This document shows positions 35,266 to 45,200 of a DNA stretch of 64,000 nucleotides, piece by piece (the first letter of the stretch is position 1; every line of letters begins with the position of its first letter). Source of the stretch: Pseudomonas sp. GM41(2012). GTDB taxonomy: Bacteria > Pseudomonadota > Gammaproteobacteria > Pseudomonadales > Pseudomonadaceae. The notes beneath the pieces were generated by a model, which saw only the letters and a list, made by a program, of their open reading frames with translations, was not told the DNA's origin and did not search any database. The translations under genes were made by a program, and so were the position numbers. The stretch covers positions 1,240,001-1,304,000 of the forward strand of contig NZ_AKJN02000007.1 of NCBI RefSeq assembly GCF_000282315.2. The letters are read 5' to 3'.

Positions 35266-36177
35266 ATGATTAAACAACGCACACTGAAAAATATTATCCG
35301 TGCTACAGGTGTAGGCCTGCACTCCGGGGAGAAGGTATACCTGACCCTCAAGCCCGCACCTATCGACACCGGCATTGTGTTTGTTCGTGCCGATCTCGAC
35401 CCTGTGGTGCAGATTCCTGCCCGCGCGGAAAACGTTGGTGAAACCACGATGTCGACCACATTGGTCAGTGGTGACACCAAAGTGGATACGGTGGAGCACT
35501 TGCTCTCGGCCATGGCTGGCCTGGGCATCGATAACGCCTACGTCGAGCTCTCCGCGTCTGAAGTTCCGATCATGGATGGTAGCGCTGGACCTTTCGTATT
35601 CCTGATTCAATCGGCCGGCCTGGAAGAACAGGACGCACCGAAGAAGTTCATCCGGATCCTGCGGGAAGTGACAGTGGAAGACGGCGACAAGCGCGCCACT
35701 TTCGTCCCTTTCGAAGGCTTCAAGGTGAGTTTCGAGATCGATTTCGATCACCCGGTTTTCCGTAACCGCACACAAAGTGCAAGCGTGGATTTTTCCAGCA
35801 CTTCGTTCGTAAAAGAAGTCAGCCGCGCCCGTACCTTTGGTTTCATGAGTGATATCGAGTACCTGCGCAAGCACAACCTCGCACTCGGCGGCAGCGTTGA
35901 AAACGCTATTGTGGTCGACGCGGATGGTGTACTGAACGAAGACGGCCTTCGCTATGAAGACGAATTCGTGAAGCACAAGATCCTCGATGCAATTGGTGAC
36001 CTCTACCTGCTGGGCAATAGCCTGATTGGTGAGTTCAAGGGCTTCAAGTCCGGACATGCATTGAACAACCAGCTGCTGCGCAAGTTGATTGAGCAGACAG
36101 ATGCTTGGGAAGTCGTGACTTTCGAAGACGCCAGCACTGCACCGATCTCTTACATGCGTCCAGTTGCGGCCGTGTAA
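35266..36177 (+). CDS. lpxC: UDP-3-O-acyl-GlcNAc deacetylase LpxC
   Basis: 303 residues. Zinc-dependent committed step of lipid A synthesis. The metal ligands are visible as His78 in TVEHLLSA and His237 and Asp241 in HKILDAIGD. It follows ftsZ after 112 bases that include a -10-like TATCAT at 35208-35213 without a convincing -35, so a separate promoter is likely but unproven. A terminator follows. Confidence 0.97.
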   Translation: MIKQRTLKNIIRATGVGLHSGEKVYLTLKPAPIDTGIVFVRADLDPVVQIPARAENVGETTMSTTLVSGDTKVDTVEHLLSAMAGLGIDNAYVELSASEVPIMDGSAGPFVFLIQSAGLEEQDAPKKFIRILREVTVEDGDKRATFVPFEGFKVSFEIDFDHPVFRNRTQSASVDFSSTSFVKEVSRARTFGFMSDIEYLRKHNLALGGSVENAIVVDADGVLNEDGLRYEDEFVKHKILDAIGDLYLLGNSLIGEFKGFKSGHALNNQLLRKLIEQTDAWEVVTFEDASTAPISYMRPVAAV

Positions 36178-36200
36178 GTAAAAAACCTCTCTAGTTTTTT

Positions 36201-36231
36201 AAAGGCTACCTTCGGGTGGCCTTTTTTTATG
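36201..36231 (+). terminator. Rho-independent terminator of the dcw-lpxC unit
   Basis: Stem AAAGGCTACC / GGTGGCCTTT closed by a stable TTCG tetraloop (36201-36224), then T-run to 36227. Confidence 0.9.
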
Positions 36232-36244
36232 CCTGCGGGAACGA

Positions 36245-37738
36245 TCAGGCAGCGACCACCCGATTCCTGCCTGCTTCCTTGGCCTGATACAGCGCCTTGT
36301 CCGCTGCAAACAATAGCTGTTCCAGACTGATCTCGGCGGAGGTGGTCCAGGTACTGATACCGATACTGACAGTAATCGGCGACTCGGCACCCGGCACCAG
36401 CGGCAATTGTTCCACTGTCGAGCGGATGTGTTCGGCAATCTGTTGCGCACCCTGGCTGTCGGTTTCCGCAAGAATCACCGAGAACTCCTCACCGCCATAA
36501 CGGGCGACCAGATCGGCTGGTCGCCTCACATTGTCGGAGATCACCTTGGCCACCGAGCGCAACGCATCGTCGCCAGCCTGATGCCCATGACGATCGTTGA
36601 ACGCCTTGAAATGGTCGGCATCAATCATCAGCAGCGACAACGGCTGGCCGGAACGTTGAGCGCGGAACCACTCATGGCGCAGGACCTGATCCAGCGTTCG
36701 GCGGTTGGCCAGGCCGGTCAAGGCATCGGTAGCCGCCAGTTGCGCCAGTTCCTGTTCGGCGTTGTGGCGCAGGCGCAGTTCCCGGCTGAGCAGCCAAGTC
36801 AGCCAGAGCAAGCCGATGCACAGCGCAACAGTCGCAACGCTGACCACCACCGCCGTGCGCTTCCACGACGCAAACACTTCATCACTGGACAGTGCAACGA
36901 TGACGATCAACGGCAAGTTGCCCACCTTGGAGAACGTGTACAGGCGTTTGTCCTTATAGCGGCTTGAAACACCGGTGAAGCTGCCGTTGCCTTCTTTGAC
37001 GATGCGCTGAAAGTTGGGACGGTTGCTGAAGTCCTTGCCAATAAGCTCTTCGGCCAAGCGGGGTTCCTGGGCCAGAAGAATCCCGTCCGAGCTGATCAGG
37101 TTGACCGAGCTGTCACGACCGATGCTCAAGCTGTTGAACAGTTGATCGAAATAACTCAAGCGCATGGCGGCTTCGGCCACGCCAAGAAATTCACCCTGTG
37201 AGCCGCTGACCCGGCGACTGAAGCTGATTCGCCATTCATGTTCAGGCAGTCTGGAACGGAAGGGACGGCTGATGAACATGCTCGGGTCGCGATTGTTCAC
37301 GTGCGACTGAAAGTATTCGCGGTCAGCAAAATTGCCCTTTCTGGGCTCTACCGAGGCCGAGTCGGCGATCACGTCGCCCTTGTTGTCCAGCAACAAAATG
37401 TCGCCCTTGTACGGCGCGGCAGTGGCGCGGTCAAACAAGGCCAGATGGCGGATGCTAGGGGAAACGTTCTTGAGGTCTTCACGCTGGGAGGCGGCGATCA
37501 AGCCGAGCAAGGACAGGTCATAGAGTTCGACATTGCGCAGCACGTCGGCGTCGATCAGTTGCACGATGTTGGTGGCTGCACGAGTGGCCGACTGTTCAGC
37601 ATTGGCCCGTTCGCGAATGAGCAGGAACGTCACGATGCTTAATATCGCAATTACCAACAGCAAACTACCAAGAACCAGAAGCCGCTCCGATCGCGTCGAC
37701 CGGATCGGATGGTGAGATGTTGCATTGCTCACACTCAT
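36245..37738 (-). CDS. Membrane-bound diguanylate cyclase with periplasmic Cache-type sensor
   Basis: 497 residues. Two membrane helices (about 20-42 and 297-317) bracket a ~250-residue periplasmic dCache-like domain (FADREYFQSHVNNRDPSMFISRP is characteristic). A short coiled linker leads to a GGDEF domain with GGEEF at 415-419, so it should be catalytically active. RPAD at 406-409, five residues before it, is the product-inhibition I-site (RxxD). It makes cyclic di-GMP in response to an unknown external ligand. Convergent with lpxC. Confidence 0.92.
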   Translation of the reverse strand: MSVSNATSHHPIRSTRSERLLVLGSLLLVIAILSIVTFLLIRERANAEQSATRAATNIVQLIDADVLRNVELYDLSLLGLIAASQREDLKNVSPSIRHLALFDRATAAPYKGDILLLDNKGDVIADSASVEPRKGNFADREYFQSHVNNRDPSMFISRPFRSRLPEHEWRISFSRRVSGSQGEFLGVAEAAMRLSYFDQLFNSLSIGRDSSVNLISSDGILLAQEPRLAEELIGKDFSNRPNFQRIVKEGNGSFTGVSSRYKDKRLYTFSKVGNLPLIVIVALSSDEVFASWKRTAVVVSVATVALCIGLLWLTWLLSRELRLRHNAEQELAQLAATDALTGLANRRTLDQVLRHEWFRAQRSGQPLSLLMIDADHFKAFNDRHGHQAGDDALRSVAKVISDNVRRPADLVARYGGEEFSVILAETDSQGAQQIAEHIRSTVEQLPLVPGAESPITVSIGISTWTTSAEISLEQLLFAADKALYQAKEAGRNRVVAA

Positions 37739-37844
37739 GGTTCTGACTTCTGCTAATGAGGCGTTATGAAAGTGTTTTGCAAGACTCAGGCAGAATCCCA
37801 GAAACCGTTTGCGTTCGGAGCGCCTGTATAAATCCCGGATAAAA

Positions 37845-37873
37845 AAAAGGCCAGCAAAACATGCTGGCCTTTT
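37845..37873 (-). terminator. Rho-independent terminator of the OprD-like porin
   Basis: Stem AAAAGGCCAGCA with its complement (37845-37856 and 37862-37873), followed on the minus strand by eight T, twelve bases past the porin stop. Confidence 0.9.
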
Positions 37874-37885
37874 GCTTATTGAAGC

Positions 37886-39205
37886 TTAGAAGACATTGAG
37901 CGGGTAGTCGACGATCACCCGGTATTCATCGGTGTCCTGATCCAGCGCGCCGTAGCCGTTGCCTCCACGGTTGGTCGCCCATTGCAGACGCAACGCCAGG
38001 TTTTTGGCCTTGCCGCCCTGAACCACATAGTTGAGATCAATGTCGCGTTCCCAGTGCCTGGCGTTTTTGCCGTCAGCGCTGTACCACGAGGCATAACCGG
38101 GGCTGTCCGGATCGACCTTGGTCAGGTCCAGTTCACCTCGGGAGTAAGAGACCGCCGAGGTCAGGCCGGGTAGGCCGAGCCCGACAAAGTCGTAGGCGTA
38201 CTTGAGTTTCCATGAGCGTTCGTTCGGGCCGTTGAAGTCCGAATACTGCTGGGAATTGTCGAGGTAGACGCTGTCGCCCTGGCTGATGTAGTCGAACGGC
38301 GTGTTGCCGTTGACCCGCTGATAGGCCGCGGTAACGCTGTGATTGCCCACGCCAACGGTGAAATGCAGGCTGTAGGTGTTGTTGTCGATGTGGCCCAGCA
38401 GCGCATCGCCGGTGTCTTGCGTGTGATAGGCATGCAGACCCGGGTTGAGGCTGACCAGATCGTTCAAGGCGTAGGTGTAATCCAGGTCGTAGTAATACTG
38501 GTTCCAGATGTCCTTGAGTTCGGAAGCATAGAGGCTGCTGGTCAACCCCGGCAGGCCGCTCCAGGCCACGCCGGCCCAATTCAGGTGCTTACTTTCGTCA
38601 CCGTCGGCCAGGCTGCCGTAGGACGTGCCGATTCGGGTGTGTCCACTCTGGTTGTAAGGCTTGGTGAAACTCGCCTGGCCACCTTCGATCATCCAGCCGT
38701 CGAAACTGTGGTTGGTCAGGCTGACGCCGCGAAAGGTCTGGGGCAGCATGCGGGTTTCGCCGCCGGCGATCACCGGGTTGGTGAGAAACAAGTCACCGGC
38801 CTTCAGTTCAGTATTGAAGGCACGCATTTTCAGCGTGCCGCCCGCCGTCGAGAAAGAACCTGGCGCTTTGCCGTTGCCATCGCTGACCGGCAGGATGCTC
38901 GAATTATCAGTGCCGCCACCGCCGTCGAGCTTGAGCCCGAGCATGGCGTGGGCGTCAACGCCGAAACCGACGGTGCCTTGGGTGTAGCCCGATTCGAAGA
39001 GGCCAAGGAAACCCTGGCCCCATTCAATGTTGTCGTCCGTCTGCTGCAGGCGGTTGCGGTTCATGTAGTAGTTACGGGCGTTGAGGTTGAGGCTCGATCC
39101 TTCAACGAAACCTTCGGCGTTTGAGTCGTCTGCGGCGTGAGCAGCAGGCGTCACCGTTGCAGCGATTGCAATGAATAAAGGGCTGAATCTGAGAGGGAAA
39201 CGCAC
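37886..39205 (-). CDS. OprD-family outer-membrane porin
   Basis: 439 residues starting from GTG 39203-39205. That start gives a clean signal peptide (MRFPLRFSPLFIAIAATVTPAAHA), and AAGGAG lies about 11 bases upstream; a TTG at 39229 would place the ribosome site inside the gene. Eighteen-strand OprD/OccD-OccK type, shown by FVEGSSLNLNARNYYMNR at the mature N-terminus and a final aromatic-ending strand (YRVIVDYPLNVF). These porins take up amino acids or aromatic carboxylates. The substrate is not predictable here. Confidence 0.9.
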   Translation of the reverse strand: MRFPLRFSPLFIAIAATVTPAAHAADDSNAEGFVEGSSLNLNARNYYMNRNRLQQTDDNIEWGQGFLGLFESGYTQGTVGFGVDAHAMLGLKLDGGGGTDNSSILPVSDGNGKAPGSFSTAGGTLKMRAFNTELKAGDLFLTNPVIAGGETRMLPQTFRGVSLTNHSFDGWMIEGGQASFTKPYNQSGHTRIGTSYGSLADGDESKHLNWAGVAWSGLPGLTSSLYASELKDIWNQYYYDLDYTYALNDLVSLNPGLHAYHTQDTGDALLGHIDNNTYSLHFTVGVGNHSVTAAYQRVNGNTPFDYISQGDSVYLDNSQQYSDFNGPNERSWKLKYAYDFVGLGLPGLTSAVSYSRGELDLTKVDPDSPGYASWYSADGKNARHWERDIDLNYVVQGGKAKNLALRLQWATNRGGNGYGALDQDTDEYRVIVDYPLNVF

Positions 39206-39310
39206 TAGCGGTAAAGCTCCTTGGGTCAACTAAGAGCCTCATTGTTTTGAGACTCAGGATGTTTCTTGTTAGGGAAGACGAACTAAAGCTGTTTAAAACC
39301 ACAACGAAAA

Positions 39311-39334
39311 AAAGCCGCTGATAGCAGCGGCTTT
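39311..39334 (-). terminator. Terminator of the small exported-protein gene
   Basis: Stem AAAGCCGCTG / CAGCGGCTTT with an ATAG loop, followed on the minus strand by a run of T. Confidence 0.82.
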
Positions 39335-39400
39335 GAAGACAACTTTTCAAAGGGAAGAGCCGATGAAAAGTGTCGAGGGAAACAGAGTGATACTGGGCAA

Positions 39401-39625
39401 TCAGCTGTCTTTCTCAACCACTGGCTGGGCCTGAGTGCTCGACGCTTGAGGGGTTTGCGCAGCTTCCTGAGCCTTGGCCGTCATTTCGCTCTGAGACTGT
39501 TCGAACGCAGCCGCGCGTGCGGAGTTTTGCGTGACGAACGTCTGCGACTCTTCAGCGATGGCGAACGGAGACAGAAACAAAGAGGACAAAACGAAAGCGC
39601 TGGCAATACCCATAGTGTTGGACAT
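39401..39625 (-). CDS. Small exported protein of unknown function
   Basis: 74 residues from ATG 39623-39625 (AAGG upstream). A clear signal peptide (about 1-24, ending SPFAIA-EES) precedes a short, Gln/Ala/Thr/Ser-rich, probably disordered region (about 25-74) with no Cys. I do not recognise a family. Its own terminator and the ribosome site support a real gene. Transcribed alone, upstream of the OprD-like porin. Confidence 0.65.
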   Translation of the reverse strand: MSNTMGIASAFVLSSLFLSPFAIAEESQTFVTQNSARAAAFEQSQSEMTAKAQEAAQTPQASSTQAQPVVEKDS

Positions 39626-39749
39626 CTTTAAAACCTTCTTGCTTGGCAAGTGCTGTTTGGTGGGGCCAAGATAAGGGGGATTTGCGAGGGGAAAAAGAGC
39701 GGATTCATGAAAGGACTGTTGCGCTTAAAGCAACAGTAGATAGCCGGAG

Positions 39750-40160
39750 TGAACAAGTCCTGTGGTGAGGTGGCTTCTGAGGTGATGGGCTCTGGGCTGA
39801 GGGGACTTCTGTGCTGAAGGGGCTTTTGTAGTGAAGGGGTTTTTGTTGCAAAAGGGCTTTTGTGGTGAAGGGGTTTTTGTGGCAAAGGGGCTTTTGTGGC
39901 GAGGGGACTTGTCCCCGTTCCAGTGCGTAGCGCTGGCAAGATTTCGGTAACACTATAGATTTTTGGGGCCGCTCCGCAGCCCAACGGGGACAAGTCCCCT
40001 CGCCACAAAAGCCCCTTCAGCACAGAAGTCCCCTCAGCCCAGAGCCCTTCACCACAAAAGCCCCTTCAGCACAGAAGGTCCCTCAGCCCAGAGCCCATCA
40101 CCACAAAAGGCCCCTCACCACAAAAGCCCTTTCACCAAAGAAGCCCGCTTGCCACAGAGG
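39750..40160. repeat. Inverted minisatellite arms around a REPIN core
   Basis: The core is a REP pair, GCGAGGGGACTTGTCCCCGTT (about 39899-39919) and its complement (39984-40004). On each side lie eight or nine degenerate units of about 17 bp (consensus CCCCTTCACCACAAAAG in the right arm, its complement in the left). In the plus strand the left arm starts around 39755 and the GGGG marks recur at 39801, 39819, 39836, 39853, 39870, 39887 and 39903. The right arm shows CCCC marks at 39996, 40012, 40030, 40061 and 40111, with three-C versions between. Units with CAGCACAGAAG and CAGCCCAGAGC occur in both arms. Open frames on both strands here are by-products of the repeats. The rest of the 522-base gene-free gap holds only a small CTGTTGC/GCAACAG hairpin near 39716-39736. 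Confidence 0.85.
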
Positions 40161-40171
40161 GCCGGGCTGGA

Positions 40172-41539
40172 TCAGACGGGGAGGTGAATGCCGAAGGTAT
40201 TCATGCCGTGATCACTGCGCACAAACACATCCCCGCCGTGCATCAGTGCAATCGCCTTGACGATCGCCAACCCCAAGCCATGGTTATTCCCACTGTTGCT
40301 GCGCGACGCATCGACCCGATAAAAACGCTCAAACAGCCGCGACAAATGCTCGCTGGCAATCGGCGATCCAGGGTTCGCAACCCCGATGCTGACCTGATGC
40401 TCCTCAACCTCGATCCGCACCTCAATCACCTGCCCAGGCTCGGTGTGCTGCACCGCGTTGCTTAGCAGGTTGATCAACGCCCGGCGCAGATGAGCAATCT
40501 CGATCCGCACCTGCGCATCACCGCTGACCTGCACCTGAACCTGCGCGTCTTCAAGAATGAAATCCAGATACTCCAGCGTCGTTGCCACTTCATCGGCCAG
40601 CGAGGTGGAGGTCAGTTTGGTGGCTTTGCTGCCTTGGTCTGCGCTGGCGAGGAACAGCATGTCGTTGATGATCGAGCGCAGTCGCTCAAGCTCTTCAAGG
40701 TTCGATTGCAGCACTTCAAAATAGTGTTCGGCGGATCGCCCGCGAGTCAGCGCAACCTGGGTCTGGCCGATCAGGTTGGTCAGGGGCGAGCGCAGTTCAT
40801 GGGCCACGTCCGCGTTGAACGACTCAAGGCGTGAGTAAGCCTGTTCGACTCGCTCCAGTGTCGAGTTGAACGAGTTCACGAACTGATTCAGTTCCGGCGG
40901 TAGTGGCGACAATTGCAGGCGACCGGACAGCAGTGGCGGTGCCAGTCGCTGGGCTTCCTGGGACAGCTTGATCAGCGGTTTAAGGCCGATTCGCGCCACC
41001 CAATAACCGAGGGCTGAGGCCAGCAACACGCCGATGATCGCCAGGCTGATCAGTGCAATCAGCAAATGGTGCTGAGTCTGCAAAAACGTCTCGGTGTCGA
41101 TGCCGATCATGAAGCGCAACGGCGGGCGTTGATCCTTGGCCGGGAACTGACTGACCAGCACTTTCAGCGGATAAGGCTGATCCGCAAGATTCAAGTCGCG
41201 CATGCCCAGCGGGCCTTCGGCAAAGGCGCGGATCTGTGGCGTCAGGTTGCCGTATTCGTAGTGCGGATCACCGCTGATGATCCAGAAGCTGATGCGTTTG
41301 TCTTCTTCGCCGAGCAGCTTGAGCTTGTTGTTGATCTTCACCCAATGCTCGGGCGTGCCATAACGCCCGACCGTGGATTCAAGCACGCTGTAGCGCGCGT
41401 CCAGTTCAGCCTCGGGCAACAAACCCAGGCCTTTATCGACCTGTTGATACAGCGCCCAGCCGATCAACAGAAACACTAGCAGCGCCACCAGCGTGAACAT
41501 CCCGCTCAGGCGCAGGGCAATCGAGTTACTGGACACCAC
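40172..41539 (-). CDS. Heavy-metal-sensor-type histidine kinase (CusS/CopS-like)
   Basis: About 455 residues, starting at GTG 41537-41539 (or the next GTG) with GGAG upstream, overlapping the response-regulator stop. Longer readings lie inside that gene. Two membrane helices (about 13-33 and 167-187) enclose a periplasmic sensor. HAMP, then the H-box AHELRSPL (His247), N-box RALINLLSNAVQH and G-boxes near NNHGLGLAIV follow. Last gene of the adaptor-pump-regulator-kinase operon. Cus/Cop kinases sense copper or silver, but the ligand here is uncertain. Confidence 0.9.
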   Translation of the reverse strand: MVSSNSIALRLSGMFTLVALLVFLLIGWALYQQVDKGLGLLPEAELDARYSVLESTVGRYGTPEHWVKINNKLKLLGEEDKRISFWIISGDPHYEYGNLTPQIRAFAEGPLGMRDLNLADQPYPLKVLVSQFPAKDQRPPLRFMIGIDTETFLQTQHHLLIALISLAIIGVLLASALGYWVARIGLKPLIKLSQEAQRLAPPLLSGRLQLSPLPPELNQFVNSFNSTLERVEQAYSRLESFNADVAHELRSPLTNLIGQTQVALTRGRSAEHYFEVLQSNLEELERLRSIINDMLFLASADQGSKATKLTSTSLADEVATTLEYLDFILEDAQVQVQVSGDAQVRIEIAHLRRALINLLSNAVQHTEPGQVIEVRIEVEEHQVSIGVANPGSPIASEHLSRLFERFYRVDASRSNSGNNHGLGLAIVKAIALMHGGDVFVRSDHGMNTFGIHLPV

Positions 41540-42203
41540 GGCTCTCCAGCACATAACCCATGCCACGAATCGTGTGCAGCAGCTTCTCTTCGAACGGCCC
41601 GTCGAGCTTTGCGCGCAAGCGTTTGATCGCGACTTCGACAACGTTGGCGTCGCTGTCGAAATTGATGTCCCAGACCATTTCGGCAATGGCGGTTTTCGAC
41701 AGAATTTCACCCTGACGGCGGGCCAGCACGCTCAATAGCGAGAACTCCTTGGCGGTCAGGTCCAGACGCGTGCCGGCACGGGTGGCTTTGCGGCTGATCA
41801 AATCTATCCACAGGTCGGCGATGCTCACCTGCACCGGTTCGTAGCCACCGCTGCGGCGGGTCAGCGCCTGAAGGCGCGCCACCAGTTCCAGAAAGGAAAA
41901 CGGTTTGCCAAGGTAATCGTCGGCACCGTCGCGCAGGCCTTTGATGCGATCTTCCACACGCTCGCGGGCGGTGAGCATGATCACCGGGGTTTGCTTGCGC
42001 GCACGCAACGCGCGCAGTACGCCGAAGCCGTCGAGGCCCGGCAGCATGACGTCGAGGACGATCACCGCGTAGTCGCTTTCCAGCGCCAGGTGCAGGCCTT
42101 CAACGCCGTCGCGCGCCAGGTCCACGGTGTAACCCTGTTCCGTCAGGCCGCGGTGCAGATAATCCGCGGTTTTTTCTTCGTCTTCGATAATCAGAACGCG
42201 CAT
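41526..42203 (-). CDS. OmpR-family response regulator (CusR/CopR-like)
   Basis: 225 residues. Receiver with phospho-acceptor Asp51 (VIVLDVMLPG), the switch Thr in MLTARE and Lys in LGKPFSF, followed by a winged-helix OmpR/PhoB DNA-binding domain (VEVAIKRLRAKLD, TIRGMGYVLE). It lies 9 bases after the RND pump and is a likely activator of the operon through the palindrome at 46564-46583. Confidence 0.92.
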   Translation of the reverse strand: MRVLIIEDEEKTADYLHRGLTEQGYTVDLARDGVEGLHLALESDYAVIVLDVMLPGLDGFGVLRALRARKQTPVIMLTARERVEDRIKGLRDGADDYLGKPFSFLELVARLQALTRRSGGYEPVQVSIADLWIDLISRKATRAGTRLDLTAKEFSLLSVLARRQGEILSKTAIAEMVWDINFDSDANVVEVAIKRLRAKLDGPFEEKLLHTIRGMGYVLESRGVQ

Positions 42204-42212
42204 GACCCCGCC

Positions 42213-45200
42213 TCAGTCTGTGGTCGTCAGCGCCGACATCGGTGCTGGTTTTGGTCGATGGAATAGCCGTTCGAGCATTAAGTATATGACCGGCGTGGTG
42301 AACAACGTCAGCGCCTGGCTCACCAGCAAGCCGCCGACCACCGCGATGCCCAATGGCTGGCGCAGTTCGGCGCCGGTGCCGTAGCCGAGCATCAGCGGCA
42401 GGGCGCCAAGCAGGGCGGCGAGGGTGGTCATGATGATCGGCCGGAACCGCGTCAAACACGCCTCATAGATCGCCTCTTCGGGAGGCAAGCCACGGTTACG
42501 TTGGGCGTCCAGCGCGAAGTCGATCATCAGAATGCCGTTCTTCTTGACGATGCCGATCAGCAGCACCAGCCCGATCAGCGCCATGATCGAAAAGTCCTGC
42601 CCGCAAATCCACAGCATGATCACCGCACCGAGCCCCGCCGACGGCAGCGTCGAGATGATGGTCAGCGGATGGACGAAGCTCTCGTAGAGCACGCCGAGAA
42701 TGATGTACACCGCCACCAGCGCCGCGAGGATCAGCCACGGCTGACTGGCCAGCGAACTCTGGAACGCCTGGGCCGCGCCCTGGAAATTACCGCTGATGGC
42801 CACCGGCATGCCGATGTCGGTCTTGGCCTGATTGAGCATGATCACCGCATCGCCCAACGCGACGCCGGGCGCCAGGTTGAACGACAGGTTGGCCGCCGGG
42901 AACATCCCGTCGTGAGCAATGGACAACGGGCCGATCGTGGGCGCATCGAATTTGGCCAGGGCTGACAGCGGCACCATTTCCCCGCTCAGGGGCGAGCGCA
43001 GGTAGAAATAGTTGAGGCTTTCGGCCTTGCCGCGCTGCTTGGTGTCCAGTTCCAGAATCACGTTGTACTGGTTGGTCTGGGTCTGAAACTCATTGATCTG
43101 CCGCTGGCCGAAGGCGTCGTACAACGCTTCGTCGACATCGCTGGCGGTCAGGCCGAAACGCGCTGCGGCGCTGCGGTCAATGCTGATGTGGGTGATGCTG
43201 CCACCCAGTTGCAGGTCGTTGGAAATGTCACGGAACGCCGGGTTGGCGCGCAGTTTTTCCGTCAGGCGCTGGGTCCAGGTGCTCAGGAGTGCCCCGTCGT
43301 TGCTCTTGAGCACGTATTGGTACTGCGCGCGACTCGGACCGGAGCTGAGGTTGATGTCTTGCCCGGCGCGCAGGTACAGCACGATGCCCGGGACTTTCAT
43401 CAGTTGCGGACGAATCCGGTCGATGAACTGGCTGGCGGACACATCGCGGTCACCGCGTTTTTTCAGCGAAATCCAGAAGCGGCCGTTGGCGATGGTCTGG
43501 TTGCTGCCCGAAACGCCGACCGAATGGGAGAACGTCTCGACGGCGGGATCGGCGGCAACGATTTCGGCCATCGCCAGGTGTTTTTTCACCATGTCGCCGT
43601 AGGAAATATCAGCGGCTGCTTCGGTGGTGCCAAGGACGAAACCGGTGTCCTGTACCGGGAAGAAACCCTTCGGAATGAAAATGTACCCGGCGACCGCCAG
43701 GCCGAGGGACAGACCGAACACACCGATCATCAATTTCTGATGGGCGAGGGCGCGGCGCAAGCCCTTCTCATACAGCGCCAGCAAGCGTTCGCCGAAACCC
43801 GGTTTGCCGTGGGCGTGATGCACCGGCGCGCGCATGAATAGCGCCGCCAGGGTCGGCGCCAGCGTCAGGGACACCACCACGGAAATCATGATGGTCGAGG
43901 TGGCGGTCAGGGCGAATTCCTTGAACAGCCGCCCGACCACACCCCCCATGAACAGCAGCGGAATGAACGCCGCCACCAGCGAGAAGCTGATCGAGACCAC
44001 GGTAAAACCGATCTCGCCGGCGCCCTTGATCGCCGCCTCGCGCATGCCGTCGCCGGCTTCCAGGTGACGGTGAATGTTTTCCACCACCACAATCGCATCG
44101 TCCACCACAAACCCGACCGACACCACGATAGCGACCAGTGTCAGGTTATTCAGACTGAAGCCCATGATGTACATCAGGGCAAAACTGGCGATCAGCGACA
44201 CACCGAGCACCGACGCCACGATCAGGGTCGCCGACAACTGCCGCAGGAACAGCGCCATCACTGCCACCACCAGCAGGATTGCGATCAGCAGGGTGACTTC
44301 CACTTCATGCAACGAAGCACGGATGGTCTGGGTGCGGTCGATCAACACTTTGACCTGCACCGATGCCGGCAGCATGGCCTCCAGCGTTGGCAGGGCCGCT
44401 TGAATACGGTCCACGGTCTCGACGATGTTGGCCCCCGGTTGCCGGAAAATCACCAGGTTCACCCCCGGCTGACCGTCAGCCCAGGCCTGGATGTAGGCAT
44501 CTTCCGAACCGTTGACGACTTTGGCCACATCCTTGAGATGAACCGGTGCGCCATCCTTGTAGGAAACAATCAGCTGACCGTATTCCTGGGGGTGGAACAA
44601 TTGGTCGTTGGTGGACAAGGTCGAAATGCTCGACTCGCCGTACAACGCCCCCTTGGCCAGGTTGAGGCTGGTCTGCTGGATCGCCAGACGAATGTCCGCC
44701 AGGGTCAAGCCAATGGCGGCGAGTTTGTCCGCTGACGCCTGCACGCGAATCGCCGGACGTTGCTGACCGGTGATGTTGATTTGGCCTACGCCATCGATCT
44801 GGCTGATCTGGCGGGCGAGCAGGGTTTCCACCAGGTCACTGACTTCGGTGCCGGGCATTTGCGGCGAGTTGATGCTGAGGATCAGCACCGGGCTGTCGGC
44901 CGGATTGACCTTCCTCCAGTTCGGCAGGTTCGGCATGTCTTTGGGCAGTTTGCCGGCGGCGGTGTTGATCGCGGCCTGGACTTCCTGCGCGGCGGTGTCG
45001 ATGCTTTTGTCGAGGGTGAATTGCAGGGTCAGAATGGTCGAGCCCAGGGCGCTGCTCGAGGTCATCTGGGTCACGCCGGGAATGGCGCTGAATTGCACTT
45101 CAAGCGGCGTGGCCACCGACGAGGCCATGGTTTCGGGGTTGGCGCCGGGCAATTGCGCGGCGACCTGGATGGTCGGGAATTCCGCTTCTGGCAATGGCGC

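Noticed and set aside
39750..40160. Possible CRISPR array
   Set aside because: Units are about 17 bp, contiguous without unique spacers, and degenerate; no cas genes are nearby.
39628..40187. Open frames of Lys/Pro/His-rich repeats on both strands in the minisatellite
   Set aside because: They arise from the degenerate 17-bp repeats, lack ribosome sites, and similar frames occur on both strands, so they are not supported as genes.
40172..41710. Longer N-terminus for the histidine kinase within the response-regulator gene
   Set aside because: The extra residues are a frame-shifted reading of the regulator; GTG at 41539 has a ribosome site and precedes the first membrane helix.
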